In this document: piece after piece, positions 20,427 to 29,029 of the stretch | How the letters are laid out: each line of letters begins with the position of its first letter | Position numbering within the stretch: position 1 is the first letter of the stretch | Source: CBDCOD01 sp965219665 | Lineage (GTDB): Bacteria; Pseudomonadota; Gammaproteobacteria; CAKMZV01 | Length of the DNA stretch: 64,000 nucleotides | Reading direction: 5' to 3' | Assembly: GCA_965219665.1 (NCBI GenBank) | Contig: CBDCOD010000017.1 | Location: 1-64,000 of the forward strand | Program-made: the position numbers and the translations under genes | The notes under the pieces: generated by a model | Databases searched by the model: none | What the model was told of the DNA's origin: nothing | Seen by the model: only the letters and a program-made list of their open reading frames with translations

Positions 20427-20845
20427 AACTTCTCCTTGCCAGTTTGCCGTTTAAAAATTAAATGGTTTCTGTTGGGGAGAATTACTTCTGGGCTAAATCA
20501 CAATACGCTACACGCACGAATCAAGCCAAAAAAGGGCAGAAAGCGCAAACAAATTCCCAAATTATTCACACTTCATATTGCTGAAAAATCAGCTGCTTAC
20601 AATGCACCAGCTCTCACTGCTACATACGCTACCTAAACGATCACCTGACGAAAGACCATATGGTTTTCACCAAGCAACCTGTGTATTACCGAAGCAATCC
20701 TATTTGTACGCATTCTAACCGATAAGCACAAAATCTGCCGAACAATCCAAATCCCCCTCGTAGTAGGAGATGTCCGATATGCCGTACTCAACCGCCCTCC
20801 TTCGGCGGAGAATTTCAGGGTACAGGCTTTGTGAAACAGCTGTGC
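20427..20845. other. Intergenic gap upstream of proX
   Basis: 419 nt with no gene I can support. A small hairpin (ccgcc 20792-20796 with ggcgg 20804-20808) lies past the VOC stop and lacks a U-run. On the minus strand an open stretch of about 50 codons without an ATG ends at a stop near 20730. I looked for a glycine riboswitch because of a ccgaagg-like piece at 20798-20804 but could not build the aptamer. Confidence 0.35.
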
Positions 20846-21235
20846 CTACTGCATTGAATGCAAGCCAATCGTGTTCCCCTCTGTATCTATAACTATAGCG
20901 ATAAATCCATGCTCTCCAATCCCCATTTTTGGAACAGCCACTGTACCACCTGCTGCTTCAACTTTAGATGCCTCAACCGAGCAGTCTTTACAACTGAAAT
21001 ATACTAACGTACTATTGCCACCAGCCTTTACGCCTTCCATTTTACAAATAGCACCACAGGCGCCGGGCAGTTCACCCATAGGAAACGCCCACATCTCTGG
21101 CTGTGGGAAGGGCTTATCTGTATTCGGCTCATCCACACGAGTCAACGTTTGACCCAAAACAGCCTCATAAAAACCCTTAGCTCGTGACATATCATCCACA
21201 TAAATCTCAAACCAGCACACCGCATTACTTTCCAT
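20846..21235 (-). CDS. VOC (glyoxalase/bleomycin-resistance) family protein
   Basis: About 129 residues from the ATG at 21235, which has ggaggg 7 nt upstream (the ATG at 21250 overlaps this site and is rejected). Two beta-alpha-beta-beta-beta halves: NAVCWFEIYVDDMSRAKGFYEAVLG at the start and GTVAVPKMGIGEHGFIAIVIDTEGNTIGLHS at the end. These are typical of small VOC proteins of the PhnB/glyoxalase-like type. Substrate not deducible; stand-alone gene downstream of opgC on the same strand. Confidence 0.88.
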   Translation of the reverse strand: MESNAVCWFEIYVDDMSRAKGFYEAVLGQTLTRVDEPNTDKPFPQPEMWAFPMGELPGACGAICKMEGVKAGGNSTLVYFSCKDCSVEASKVEAAGGTVAVPKMGIGEHGFIAIVIDTEGNTIGLHSMQ

Positions 21236-21278
21236 AATAAAACCCTCCAAAAGATAATTAAAAAAATATAACCTACAT

Positions 21279-22376
21279 CTACATAAACCGCTGCCGCTTT
21301 AACAGCACAGGAACATATAAACTGGCAATCAGTATACCCCAAATCAGTAACTGTGACGACACCGGCAATTGCTCCAAAATGGGGCGCAACGGTGTAAGCG
21401 CATAACAAACAACAATATGATAACTAAACACCAACAAAGCCGACTGACCAATCCGCGTAAAAAAACGCGCACAAAACCATCTTGGACGAACCTGCACCAC
21501 CACATAAATCAGATAAGCCAAAAAGAATGTATTAACAACACGCACTGCACCTAAATTACGCGCATCAAACCACTCCACATACGGCAACGTATCCTGCAAT
21601 AGCGCAAACTGATGTCTATATAAAAACAACGGCAAACAAACCACCACTGCCACAACAACATAACGTGTAGAAATCGGCAACCTAAAAGCAGCATTTTGTG
21701 CACACCGATACCCTAACACCATACCAGCCACAAATAACAGCTGCCATGCCAGCAATTCAAACCAGCCCAAATGGGTATCGGTATAAGTCTCAATCAACAA
21801 CTGCGGCCGCGCTTGCGCCACAACCCACAGCACAACTGAAACAAGCATCAGCCACTTCCACCGCCCCGCAGCCAGCAAACGCATAGCAGGAATAGACAGC
21901 ATAATAAACACACAATACATTGGCAAAATATCTAATAACCCCGTTTGATGTATAAAAAAAGCACCTCGCAATAACATAGACCATGGATCATTTTTTATCA
22001 TCTCTTGACTCTCCCAAATTTGGGGCCAAGCCTCGGCAAAATCCGACCAAGAAAACAGCACAACAATCAGCGCATACGCAGCGATATGATACCTATAAAT
22101 AACCCCAACACGCCGTATAGCCAGACTATCAAACTGTGCGCTACTCTGGTTATATTTTCGTCCATATATCATGCCAAACATAATCCCTGACAACAACACG
22201 AACCCTTCAGCAGCAGAAACAAAACCCAACGTCTGGAACGTCCAATCGTAAGTGTACGGTGCAAGCGATGGCAGCGGAAAATAAATAAGATGATCTGCCA
22301 TCATAATCACCAGCATTAAGCCCCGCAAAAAATCCAAGCTCTGAATACGAGAAGGGGGAGCAGTAGTGTCTGTCAT
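21279..22376 (-). CDS. opgC: OpgC-family membrane protein (acyltransferase 3-like)
   Basis: About 365 residues from the ATG at 22376 (aagga 5 nt upstream; an earlier ATG at 22424 is less likely). About ten membrane helices. The N-terminal signature RIQSLDFLRGLMLVIMMADHL, with its membrane-embedded Asp and His, and GFVSAAEGFVLLSGIMFG mark the OpgC family. Founding members succinylate osmoregulated periplasmic glucans, but many homologues occur without glucan synthesis genes, and none are seen here. Substrate uncertain. Confidence 0.87.
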   Translation of the reverse strand: MTDTTAPPSRIQSLDFLRGLMLVIMMADHLIYFPLPSLAPYTYDWTFQTLGFVSAAEGFVLLSGIMFGMIYGRKYNQSSAQFDSLAIRRVGVIYRYHIAAYALIVVLFSWSDFAEAWPQIWESQEMIKNDPWSMLLRGAFFIHQTGLLDILPMYCVFIMLSIPAMRLLAAGRWKWLMLVSVVLWVVAQARPQLLIETYTDTHLGWFELLAWQLLFVAGMVLGYRCAQNAAFRLPISTRYVVVAVVVCLPLFLYRHQFALLQDTLPYVEWFDARNLGAVRVVNTFFLAYLIYVVVQVRPRWFCARFFTRIGQSALLVFSYHIVVCYALTPLRPILEQLPVSSQLLIWGILIASLYVPVLLKRQRFM

Positions 22377-22516
22377 ATAATCCTTGAAACGTAGAAAGAC
22401 CGCCTCATTATATGCACAGGACAAACACTTTGTATCACCTTACAATACACTTTCCACACCACCAGTAGCAGAGCGACACCCCTAATGATTATAGACCGAC
22501 TCAACCGCCCAACAAC

Positions 22517-23104
22517 ATGACTGAAAAACTGATTTCTTCTGCCGTATTTTGGTTTTCTTTTGCCTACACTATAGGACCATTCTGGCTGGCAGTCATGCGC
22601 AGAGCCAGTGAAGGCGAAATCGCCAAATTTTATAAACACTACATCCCCTACCTTCTGTTTAGCTGGCTCATAGAAATCACCCTGATTGTTTGGACAGTCA
22701 ACTACTTTGGCGGACTGCACACCACCCTAATCACCGCCATGCACTTTATTGGCGCAGCCCTTATTTTGCGGATGGCGCTCTCTATCTTCACCAACAAAGG
22801 TAATAAAGAAATACGGGTACGCTTTAATTTTTGGGACATGACCTTGCTATCACTCAGCAACCCCAAAATATGGTCCAGCGTTCCAGCAGGAGCACTGATA
22901 GCAACCTATACCGACTCGCTGCTATTAAACGGTGTTATCTTTTGGGCAATTAGCCTACCGCTTTTTTTATCCTCAAGCATCATTTGGGTTGCTTTAGGCA
23001 AGCAAGGTGTACGCATCTTAGGCGATAAATTACAAATCATCAACAGCACCCTTATGGCAGGCTTTGCACTCTACCTTCTTTATAAAGGCATACTACTGCT
23101 CTAA
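22517..23104 (+). CDS. LysE/RhtB-like membrane protein
   Basis: 195 residues with about six hydrophobic helices and the spacing of LysE-type exporters: FSFAYTIGPFWLAVMRRASEG resembles the family loop after helix 1, and LSLSNPKIW matches the conserved xxNPK motif. Divergently transcribed from opgC with a 140-nt gap. No clear ribosome binding site before the ATG. Family assignment is by motif, so moderate confidence; amino-acid efflux would be the default role. Confidence 0.65.
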   Translation: MTEKLISSAVFWFSFAYTIGPFWLAVMRRASEGEIAKFYKHYIPYLLFSWLIEITLIVWTVNYFGGLHTTLITAMHFIGAALILRMALSIFTNKGNKEIRVRFNFWDMTLLSLSNPKIWSSVPAGALIATYTDSLLLNGVIFWAISLPLFLSSSIIWVALGKQGVRILGDKLQIINSTLMAGFALYLLYKGILLL

Positions 23105-23140
23105 CAACGCACCCTATTATTGCCATACCGCATGCACGCT

Positions 23141-23163
23141 TATATACATAATTTATGTATATA
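23141..23163. promoter_or_regulatory. 23-nt perfect palindrome just before pyrF
   Basis: Arms tatatacataa (23141-23151) and ttatgtatata (23153-23163) around a single t, ending 10 nt before the pyrF ATG. It could be an operator or an RNA hairpin that hides the short aaaagg ribosome binding site just after it. It overlaps any plausible -10 region. Confidence 0.55.
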
Positions 23164-23173
23164 ATAAAAGGCT

Positions 23174-23905
23174 ATGCAGCGCACATCCACTCACCTTAAA
23201 AAAAACATCGCCCTCTCTAATCGGCTTATTTTCGCCTTAGACGTATCCAGCAACGCAGAAGCAAAAGCCTTAGTAGAAGAACTAGGCGATACCGTCTCTT
23301 TCTACAAACTCGGTTTGCAGTTTTTTATGAGTGGGCAATATCGAGAAATGATAGACTGGCTGCTTGCCAAAGACAAACAAGTATTTGCAGATCTCAAATT
23401 CTACGACATACCTCAAACCGTTCATCTGGCTGTTAAAGCCCTCAGTGACAGTGGCGCAACCTTTGTAACTGTACACGGCAACGACGCCATCCTTCAAGCT
23501 GCCGTTGCAGCAAAAGGCAGCATGAACGTACTGGCAGTCACTGCCCTAACCAGTTTAGATGAAAGCAGTTTACAAGAATTAGGCGCAGGAACCAGCCTAA
23601 AAGACATCGTCCTTTCTCGCACCCAAACCGCGATTGCCGCTGGCTGCTACGGCGTTATTGCCTCAGGCTTAGAAGCCGCTGACTTACGCGCCGCATACGG
23701 CAACGACTTTGCTATCATCACTCCCGGCATACGCCCCGTAAATCAAAAAGATGACCAAAAACGCTCTGTTAGCGTAGAACAAGCCTTTAACAATGGCGCA
23801 GACTACATTGTCGTTGGCAGACCCATCAGAGACCACCACGGGCACCCCTCACGCAAAGCCGCTGCTGAAGCCATTCAACAAACCATATCCTCTCTATTTT
23901 CATAA
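23174..23905 (+). CDS. pyrF: Orotidine 5'-phosphate decarboxylase
   Basis: 243 residues, normal for the bacterial PyrF group I TIM barrel that makes UMP from OMP. Substrate Asp in LIFALDVSS (about 23), catalytic tetrad FADLKFYDIP (Asp73, Lys75, Asp78), VTVHG and the phosphate-binding end GADYIVVGRPIRDHHG. The aaaagg before the ATG is unusually close (2 nt), so the start is not fully certain. The protein begins about ten residues earlier than many homologues. Confidence 0.95.
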   Translation: MQRTSTHLKKNIALSNRLIFALDVSSNAEAKALVEELGDTVSFYKLGLQFFMSGQYREMIDWLLAKDKQVFADLKFYDIPQTVHLAVKALSDSGATFVTVHGNDAILQAAVAAKGSMNVLAVTALTSLDESSLQELGAGTSLKDIVLSRTQTAIAAGCYGVIASGLEAADLRAAYGNDFAIITPGIRPVNQKDDQKRSVSVEQAFNNGADYIVVGRPIRDHHGHPSRKAAAEAIQQTISSLFS

Positions 23906-23931
23906 CCCAAAAGCCATAAAACCACAGTCTG

Positions 23932-24825
23932 ATGACACACTACATTGGGCGATTTGCGCCCTCACCAACGGGTCGCCTACACTTTGGATCACTGGTCAGC
24001 GCCATAGCCAGTTTTTTAGACGCACGCGCCTGCCAAGGGACATGGCTCCTCCGCATAGAAGACATTGACCCCCCGCGCATAGAAACAGGAGCTGCCGACA
24101 GCATCTTAGCCACTTTAGACGCCTACGCACTCCACTGGGACGGAACGCCCACCTACCAAAGCCAGCGCTTAGAACACTATCACCACCACCTACAGCAGCT
24201 ACATGATGCAAGACGCACCTACTACTGCAACTGCAGCCGCCGAACCATTCGTGAACAAGGCGGGCACCTTGACAACCACTGCCGTCAAGCCAACAACACC
24301 ACCGGCATCATCCGCCTACACACACAAGGCAGCATAAACTGGCATGACGGTATTCAGGGACCACAGCAACGCTGCTTTGATACACAAGGCGACTTCATCC
24401 TAAAACGCCGTGACGGCTTCTTTGCCTACCAATTAGCCGTAAGCGTTGACGACGCTCTCCAAGGCATAACCCACATTGTGCGCGGCAGTGACCTACTCTC
24501 CTCAACCGCCATGCAAATCTATCTGTTACAGCAATGGGGATACACCATCCCACACTACGCACATAGCCCCACCATCATCAATCGCGAAGGCAATAAACTC
24601 AGCAAACAGCACTTTTCACCCACGCTCTCCATAGAGCCCAACGCCATCCGCAAAAACTGGATAAAAGCCCTACATCACTTGGGGCACTCTCCGCCACAAT
24701 CCCTCACACACCAAACCATAAACGCTATTAAAGACTGGGCAATCACGCACTGGTCTCTCTCTGCAATACCCGACACCCTACAACAAGCAGAACACAGAAA
24801 AACGCCGAACAGCGCCGCCCCTTAA
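23932..24825 (+). CDS. gluQ: Glutamyl-Q tRNA(Asp) synthetase
   Basis: 297 residues, the length of GluQ-RS, a truncated glutamyl-tRNA synthetase without an anticodon-binding domain that glutamylates queuosine in tRNA(Asp). HIGH-type motif in FAPSPTGRLHFGSLVSAIAS, LRIEDIDPPR, zinc ligands in YYCNCSRR and NHCRQ, HIVRGSDLLSST, and a KMSKS-like NKLSKQ. It starts 26 nt after pyrF. The last 4 nt overlap the stop of the convergent TSUP gene. Confidence 0.95.
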   Translation: MTHYIGRFAPSPTGRLHFGSLVSAIASFLDARACQGTWLLRIEDIDPPRIETGAADSILATLDAYALHWDGTPTYQSQRLEHYHHHLQQLHDARRTYYCNCSRRTIREQGGHLDNHCRQANNTTGIIRLHTQGSINWHDGIQGPQQRCFDTQGDFILKRRDGFFAYQLAVSVDDALQGITHIVRGSDLLSSTAMQIYLLQQWGYTIPHYAHSPTIINREGNKLSKQHFSPTLSIEPNAIRKNWIKALHHLGHSPPQSLTHQTINAIKDWAITHWSLSAIPDTLQQAEHRKTPNSAAP

Positions 24826-25577
24826 ATCAAATCAAACAACAATTTGACAATAAAAACACTAAGCACCACATTCAGCACCCATCTGATCCACTTCTCCCCT
24901 TTTTTAACCGATGTCTGCGCGCCCAGATAACCTCCGATACTCGTCCCCACAGCTAATACACACCCCGCCAACCACAACACATCAACCTGTGTAGCAAAAA
25001 CCATAAGCGCAGCAACGGTATATACCAACACCACCGTCACCTTATACATATTCGTACGCACCAAATCTAAGCCCATCACCTGATTCAATATAGGCATCAA
25101 AATAAAACCAACCCCTATCTGAATAAAGCCCCCCCAGAACCCCGCACCAATCATACACACATGCCCCCAAAACAACCGTTTGGGCTCGCCCTGATGATCC
25201 ACTGCCTTATACGTATTACCAAACGCAGTAACCAGCATCACCGCAACCATCACCGTTATTAACACCACATTAAACCAAACCTCATCCAAGCGCACCCCAA
25301 CCTGCGCCCCCCCCACTGCACCAATGGTAGCGCACAATGCCAACGTAGCGCTCAGCCGAAAATCAGCTAAACCATTACGCCAAAAACCGATTACTGCAGA
25401 CAGATTTTGAAACAAAATACCAATGCGATTTGTGCCATTGGCTACTGGGGCAGGAACCCCCATAAACAGCATAATAGGCACAGTCAATAACGACCCACCC
25501 CCTGCCATCACATTCAACCAACCAGAACCAACGCCAACCAACGCCAGCAAACCCAACTGCCACCACTCTAACACCAC
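24822..25577 (-). CDS. TSUP/TauE-SafE family permease
   Basis: About 251 residues and eight to nine helices. The first half has GVGSGWLNVMAGGGSLLTVPIMLFMG, the second GFWGGFIQIGVGFILMPIL, the duplicated TSUP signature. Start set at GTG 25577, with aggag 7 nt upstream; a longer frame to an ATG at 25658 would run into the RNase P RNA gene. Members export sulfite, sulfoacetate or similar anions; substrate unknown. It may be co-transcribed in part with rnpB, whose terminator lies 35 nt upstream. Confidence 0.9.
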   Translation of the reverse strand: MVLEWWQLGLLALVGVGSGWLNVMAGGGSLLTVPIMLFMGVPAPVANGTNRIGILFQNLSAVIGFWRNGLADFRLSATLALCATIGAVGGAQVGVRLDEVWFNVVLITVMVAVMLVTAFGNTYKAVDHQGEPKRLFWGHVCMIGAGFWGGFIQIGVGFILMPILNQVMGLDLVRTNMYKVTVVLVYTVAALMVFATQVDVLWLAGCVLAVGTSIGGYLGAQTSVKKGEKWIRWVLNVVLSVFIVKLLFDLI

Positions 25578-25616
25578 AACCCCTCTCCTACAAACAACAC
25601 ATACTAAAATCAAAAA

Positions 25617-25975
25617 AGCGAGCCGATCTATAAGCCGGGTTCTGTCATGAGCAGTCATTCATCTTGGCAAGCGTGTCACCACGCTGCTCTGCGCGAACTA
25701 CCCGAAAGTCATGCGGGCAACATGTTGTATCCGAAGACACGTACTTTCCTATTTGTCTTGCTCCAGATGGGGTTTACCCTGCCACTGCTGTTACCAGCAG
25801 AGCGGTGCGCTCTTACCGCACCATTTCACCCTTACCATTCACTACCTAAATAAGCTATGGCGGTATATTTTCTGTGGCACTTTCCATCAGCTCACACTGT
25901 CCAGAAGTTATCTGGCATCTTGCCCTATGGAGCCCGGACTTTCCTCTGCGTACAGCGACTGCTTAACCGACTCGC
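25617..25975 (-). ncRNA. rnpB: RNase P RNA, class A
   Basis: About 359 nt. On the minus strand the conserved 5' core ggaaagtccgggctcc (25930-25945) is followed by ATAGGGCA, and the 3' core gacagaacccggctta (25631-25646) is present. The 5' end gcgagtcggt pairs with the 3' end near 25620. Ribozyme subunit that trims tRNA 5' leaders. Its 3' end is followed by a run of six U (25612-25617), serving as terminator. Ends approximate. Confidence 0.95.
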
Positions 25976-25981
25976 CTCACC

Positions 25982-25987
25982 ATTATA
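25982..25987 (-). promoter_or_regulatory. -10 box of rnpB
   Basis: Minus-strand TATAAT, seven bases before the inferred RNA start near 25975. The -35 is weak (ttcagc-like at 18 bp). Confidence 0.6.
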
Positions 25988-26061
25988 AAGGCAATGACTG
26001 GGAGGCTGAATCTTTACCGAGCATGCAAATGAGTTGCGTTCATCCTACCAATGGTGCTAAA

Positions 26062-26534
26062 ATGAAACAACTTGTGAACGAATTTTATGGTAACTGGACA
26101 CTATGTGTGCGCCCACAAAAACAGCAACACTGCTTAAAAGTGCTATCCTTTGCCAGCACAGGACTACTTGCAAATAATCTGATTACAGTTGATTCCGACC
26201 CCAATTTACACACTGTCGTCGTTGCTGGATCGCAGCAAAACCTTGGAGAAACAGTCGCTCCCTCCTCAATAATCCAAAGCATCTTTAGTTACCCCTTTGA
26301 CAATGTCCTAAGCTATCGCATCACCACAGGCAACAATCTATTTGCCATAGATCGCACCAGGCACCCACTACTACCCCACCTGCTACTAACGGTGGCGGTA
26401 GTGGTGGCGGCAGCCGTCGCCGCAGCGGCGGCAGTGGTGGCTGTAGTCTGCACCATACGGCAACAACCGATTGGGTGCTCTGGCTACTCGTGCTGCTTAG
26501 TGTCGTTGCCTTACGCCGACGACGCTACAGTTAG
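26062..26534 (+). pseudogene. Broken gene for a surface protein with a JDVT-like C-terminal sorting signal
   Basis: From the ATG at 26062 one frame reads a protein-like segment of about 98 residues (to FAIDRT, near 26358). The natural continuation lies in another frame, to the TAG at 26532-26534. It is a Pro/Thr linker APTTTPPATN, a Gly/Ser/Arg tract, then GGCSLHHTATTDWVLWLLVL and an Arg cluster. A -1 shift near 26350-26370 joins them. In the second frame a stop at 26298 rules out a separate gene with its own start. No signal peptide and no good ribosome binding site are seen at the 5' end, so it is probably a truncated, decayed remnant. The GGC-x8-D-x2-L spacing equals that at the end of the giant protein. 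Confidence 0.6.
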
Positions 26535-26619
26535 CGTTACTTGCCGCCACGAGCGTACAACAATCTGTGCAGTCCACCACCAGTACCACTGGTTAAAAAA
26601 CCTGCTTAAAAACCTTGTT

Positions 26620-26652
26620 ACACTGCCCCCAGAGGGCAGTGTTTGTTTTTTT
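26620..26652 (+). terminator. Rho-independent terminator upstream of glcB
   Basis: Stem acactgcc (26620-26627) with ggcagtgt (26635-26642), then ttgttttttt. It closes the plus-strand transcript of the broken sorting-signal gene and isolates glcB. Confidence 0.85.
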
Positions 26653-26678
26653 ACTGTTTATATTGAAATTGTAATACT

Positions 26679-28856
26679 ATGAAAAATTCTGCTGTTCAAA
26701 TCGCTAATGTATCCGTTTGCCAATCATTATTTGAGTTTATCAACAATGAGGCATTACCCAATACGGGCATTGAGAGTGCCCATTTTTGGGAACAGTTGAG
26801 CGTAATTGCCACTGATCTCCTCCCTGAAAATCGAGCGTTACTTGCTAAGCGCAACGCCTTACAGCAACAAATAGATGCGTGGTATCAACAAGGAGGCACA
26901 GACCCTGTAGCGCATAAGGAATTTTTACAGTCTATTGGCTATTTGAGCGTAGAGCAAGAGGATGATTTTTGTGTAGATACAGCGCATGTGGATTATGAGA
27001 TAACCGATATTGCAGCTCCCCAATTGGTCGTTCCGGTCAATAATGCACGCTATGCCCTGAATGCAACCAATGCGCGCTGGGGCTCTTTATATGATGCTCT
27101 GTATGGTACCGATGTTATTGATGAGCACGATGGTAAAGAGAAAGGGAGTGCATTCAATCCTAAACGGGGGCATGCTGTTACCGAGTATGTGATGCGCCTG
27201 TTGATAGAATGGCTCCCTTTGCAGCATGGTACGCTGGCAGATGCTACTGCTTTTTATGTACACAATGGTGCGCTGCATATTACTGTAAATGGCAAAATAA
27301 CGCAGTTGCACGATGATGCTGTGTGGGTAGGCTATCAAGGGAAGGCTGATAGTCCATCAGCATTGCTTTTTAAGCATCATAACTTGCATATTGAGCTGCT
27401 GTTTGATAAGAGCCACCCTGTAGGAAAAAGGAGTCCTTGTGGGCTAAAAGATGTTGTATTAGAGTCCGCTGTTACGACTATTCAGGATTGTGAGGATTCT
27501 GTTGCTGCGGTAGATGCAGAGGATAAAGTGCTTGTATATCGAAATTGGTTAGGGCTTATGCTAGGTACCTTAAGCGAGACAGTGCATAAGAATGGTATAC
27601 CAGTTGAGCGTACCCTCAATCCGAATAAGGCATATAGTGCACCTGATGGCTCACTATTTGAGCTAAGCGCGCGCTCCTTACTTTTGTGCCGTAATGTGGG
27701 GCATTTAATGACTAATCCTGCTATTATCATGGCAGATGGGTCCGAAATACCCGAGGGGATTATGGATTGTATGGTGACTGCATTATGCGCCTTACATGAT
27801 TTAACGAATAGACGAGTTAATTCACAAGCGGGCAGTATGTATATTGTTAAACCCAAGATGCATGGACCTGAGGAGGTGGCTTTTGCTGTCAAATTGTTTG
27901 GGCGTGTTGAGCGCGCTTTGGGACTGGCAGAGAATACGCTCAAAATCGGCATTATGGATGAAGAACGCCGCACAAGCATTAACCTCAGGGCCTGCATTCG
28001 TGCAGCAAAATCGCGCATTGTATTCATCAATACAGGGTTTTTAGATCGTACCGGAGATGAGCTACATACTGCCATGTATGCAGGCGCTATGCTGCCTAAA
28101 GGCGATATGAAAGCAGCTACATGGTTGCAGGCATACGAGAAAGCAAATGTTATTGTTGGCTTACAGTGTGGCTTGCCCGGACATGCACAAATAGGCAAGG
28201 GTATGTGGGCAATGCCTGATGAAATGGCGCGTATGATGCATGATAAAGTCGGACACCCCGCATCAGGAGCTAATACCGCGTGGGTCCCTTCTCCTACAGC
28301 AGCCACCTTACATGCTATTCACTATCATCAGGTGGATGTGCTTGCCGTTCAGCAACAGTTAATGCAGGAGTGCTTAACATACCCTTTGGATGCGCTTTTG
28401 ACGATACCTATTTTGAATACTGTGCCCAGTTCTGAGGCTATAGCGCAAGAGTTAGATAGCAATTGTCAGAGCATATTGGGCTATGTAGTACGCTGGATTG
28501 ATCAGGGCATTGGATGCTCTAAAGTGCCAGATATTAACCATGTGGGCTTGATGGAGGATCGTGCTACCTTACGTATTTCTTCACAGCTACTTGCAAACTG
28601 GCTGCTGCACGGCTTGATTACTAAGGAGCAAGTTAGCAATGCTATGCAGCGCATGGCAGCGGTAGTAGATGCACAAAATGCACATGATGCTGCCTATACG
28701 CCAATGGCTCCTGAATGTGATGGTCTAGCGTTTACTGCAGCTTGTACATTGGTGTTTAATGGCGCTACAGTGGAAAACGGCTATACAGAGCCTGCTTTAC
28801 ATCATTTTCGCTTGCTGAAAAAAACGGAAAATACATCTGCCTCAACAGCAGAGTAG
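26679..28856 (+). CDS. glcB: Malate synthase G
   Basis: 725 residues, the size of the monomeric G isoform that condenses glyoxylate and acetyl-CoA to malate. Key blocks: IVKPKMHGPEEVAFAVKLFG, IGIMDEERRTS and NTGFLDRTGDE with the Mg2+-binding Glu and Asp, AQIGKGMWAMPD, HPASGANTAWVPSPTAATLH, and VGLMEDRATLRISSQ with the catalytic Asp. No strong ribosome binding site before the ATG. It stands alone behind a terminator and is convergent with the giant gene (32-nt gap). No isocitrate lyase is seen, so its glyoxylate may come from glycolate, which fits the glycerate pathway genes at 3.8-6.1 kb. Confidence 0.97.
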   Translation: MKNSAVQIANVSVCQSLFEFINNEALPNTGIESAHFWEQLSVIATDLLPENRALLAKRNALQQQIDAWYQQGGTDPVAHKEFLQSIGYLSVEQEDDFCVDTAHVDYEITDIAAPQLVVPVNNARYALNATNARWGSLYDALYGTDVIDEHDGKEKGSAFNPKRGHAVTEYVMRLLIEWLPLQHGTLADATAFYVHNGALHITVNGKITQLHDDAVWVGYQGKADSPSALLFKHHNLHIELLFDKSHPVGKRSPCGLKDVVLESAVTTIQDCEDSVAAVDAEDKVLVYRNWLGLMLGTLSETVHKNGIPVERTLNPNKAYSAPDGSLFELSARSLLLCRNVGHLMTNPAIIMADGSEIPEGIMDCMVTALCALHDLTNRRVNSQAGSMYIVKPKMHGPEEVAFAVKLFGRVERALGLAENTLKIGIMDEERRTSINLRACIRAAKSRIVFINTGFLDRTGDELHTAMYAGAMLPKGDMKAATWLQAYEKANVIVGLQCGLPGHAQIGKGMWAMPDEMARMMHDKVGHPASGANTAWVPSPTAATLHAIHYHQVDVLAVQQQLMQECLTYPLDALLTIPILNTVPSSEAIAQELDSNCQSILGYVVRWIDQGIGCSKVPDINHVGLMEDRATLRISSQLLANWLLHGLITKEQVSNAMQRMAAVVDAQNAHDAAYTPMAPECDGLAFTAACTLVFNGATVENGYTEPALHHFRLLKKTENTSASTAE

Positions 28857-28888
28857 CCCTCTTTAAGAAAAGCGGTATTTTTATTACT

Positions 28889-29029
28889 TTAGATTTGAGT
28901 CTTTCTACTCATCTTCACAGTAGATAGATGATAGCGGCGGCGAGAAAGTAGTATTTTAAGCAGTGCGAGCAAGCAGAGCAGCAGTAAAGATGGGTCATAA
29001 TCGCTGTCCAATATCAAGGCACAGCCACC
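28889..29029 (-). other. C-terminal sorting signal of the giant protein (JDVT-CTERM-like)
   Basis: Last 46 residues: Gly-Gly-Cys, eight residues, D-P-S-L (the JDVT position), a hydrophobic helix LLLLCLLALLKILL, then SRRR and a longer than usual basic tail of 14 residues. JDVT-CTERM signals are predicted to be cut by a dedicated CPBP-type intramembrane protease. The same GGC-x8-D-x2-L layout ends the broken gene at 26534. Confidence 0.65.

Noticed and set aside
20690..20845. Glycine riboswitch upstream of the betaine-type transporter
   Set aside because: Only a ccgaagg-like fragment fits. The conserved aptamer halves and the second aptamer could not be found on either strand.
20730..20845. 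Minus-strand open stretch of about 35-50 codons past the VOC gene, ending ...GDLDCSADFVLIG
   Set aside because: No start codon or ribosome binding site, and no recognised family; kept only as an unresolved possible gene remnant.
25711..26682. A plus-strand open frame of 323 codons
   Set aside because: Its first third is antisense to the RNase P RNA. Only the part from about 26062 to 26358 looks protein-like, and the correct C-terminus lies in another frame.
27482..28306. A 274-codon minus-strand open frame opposite malate synthase
   Set aside because: It is the mirror of a highly conserved gene, with no ribosome binding site or recognisable domain.
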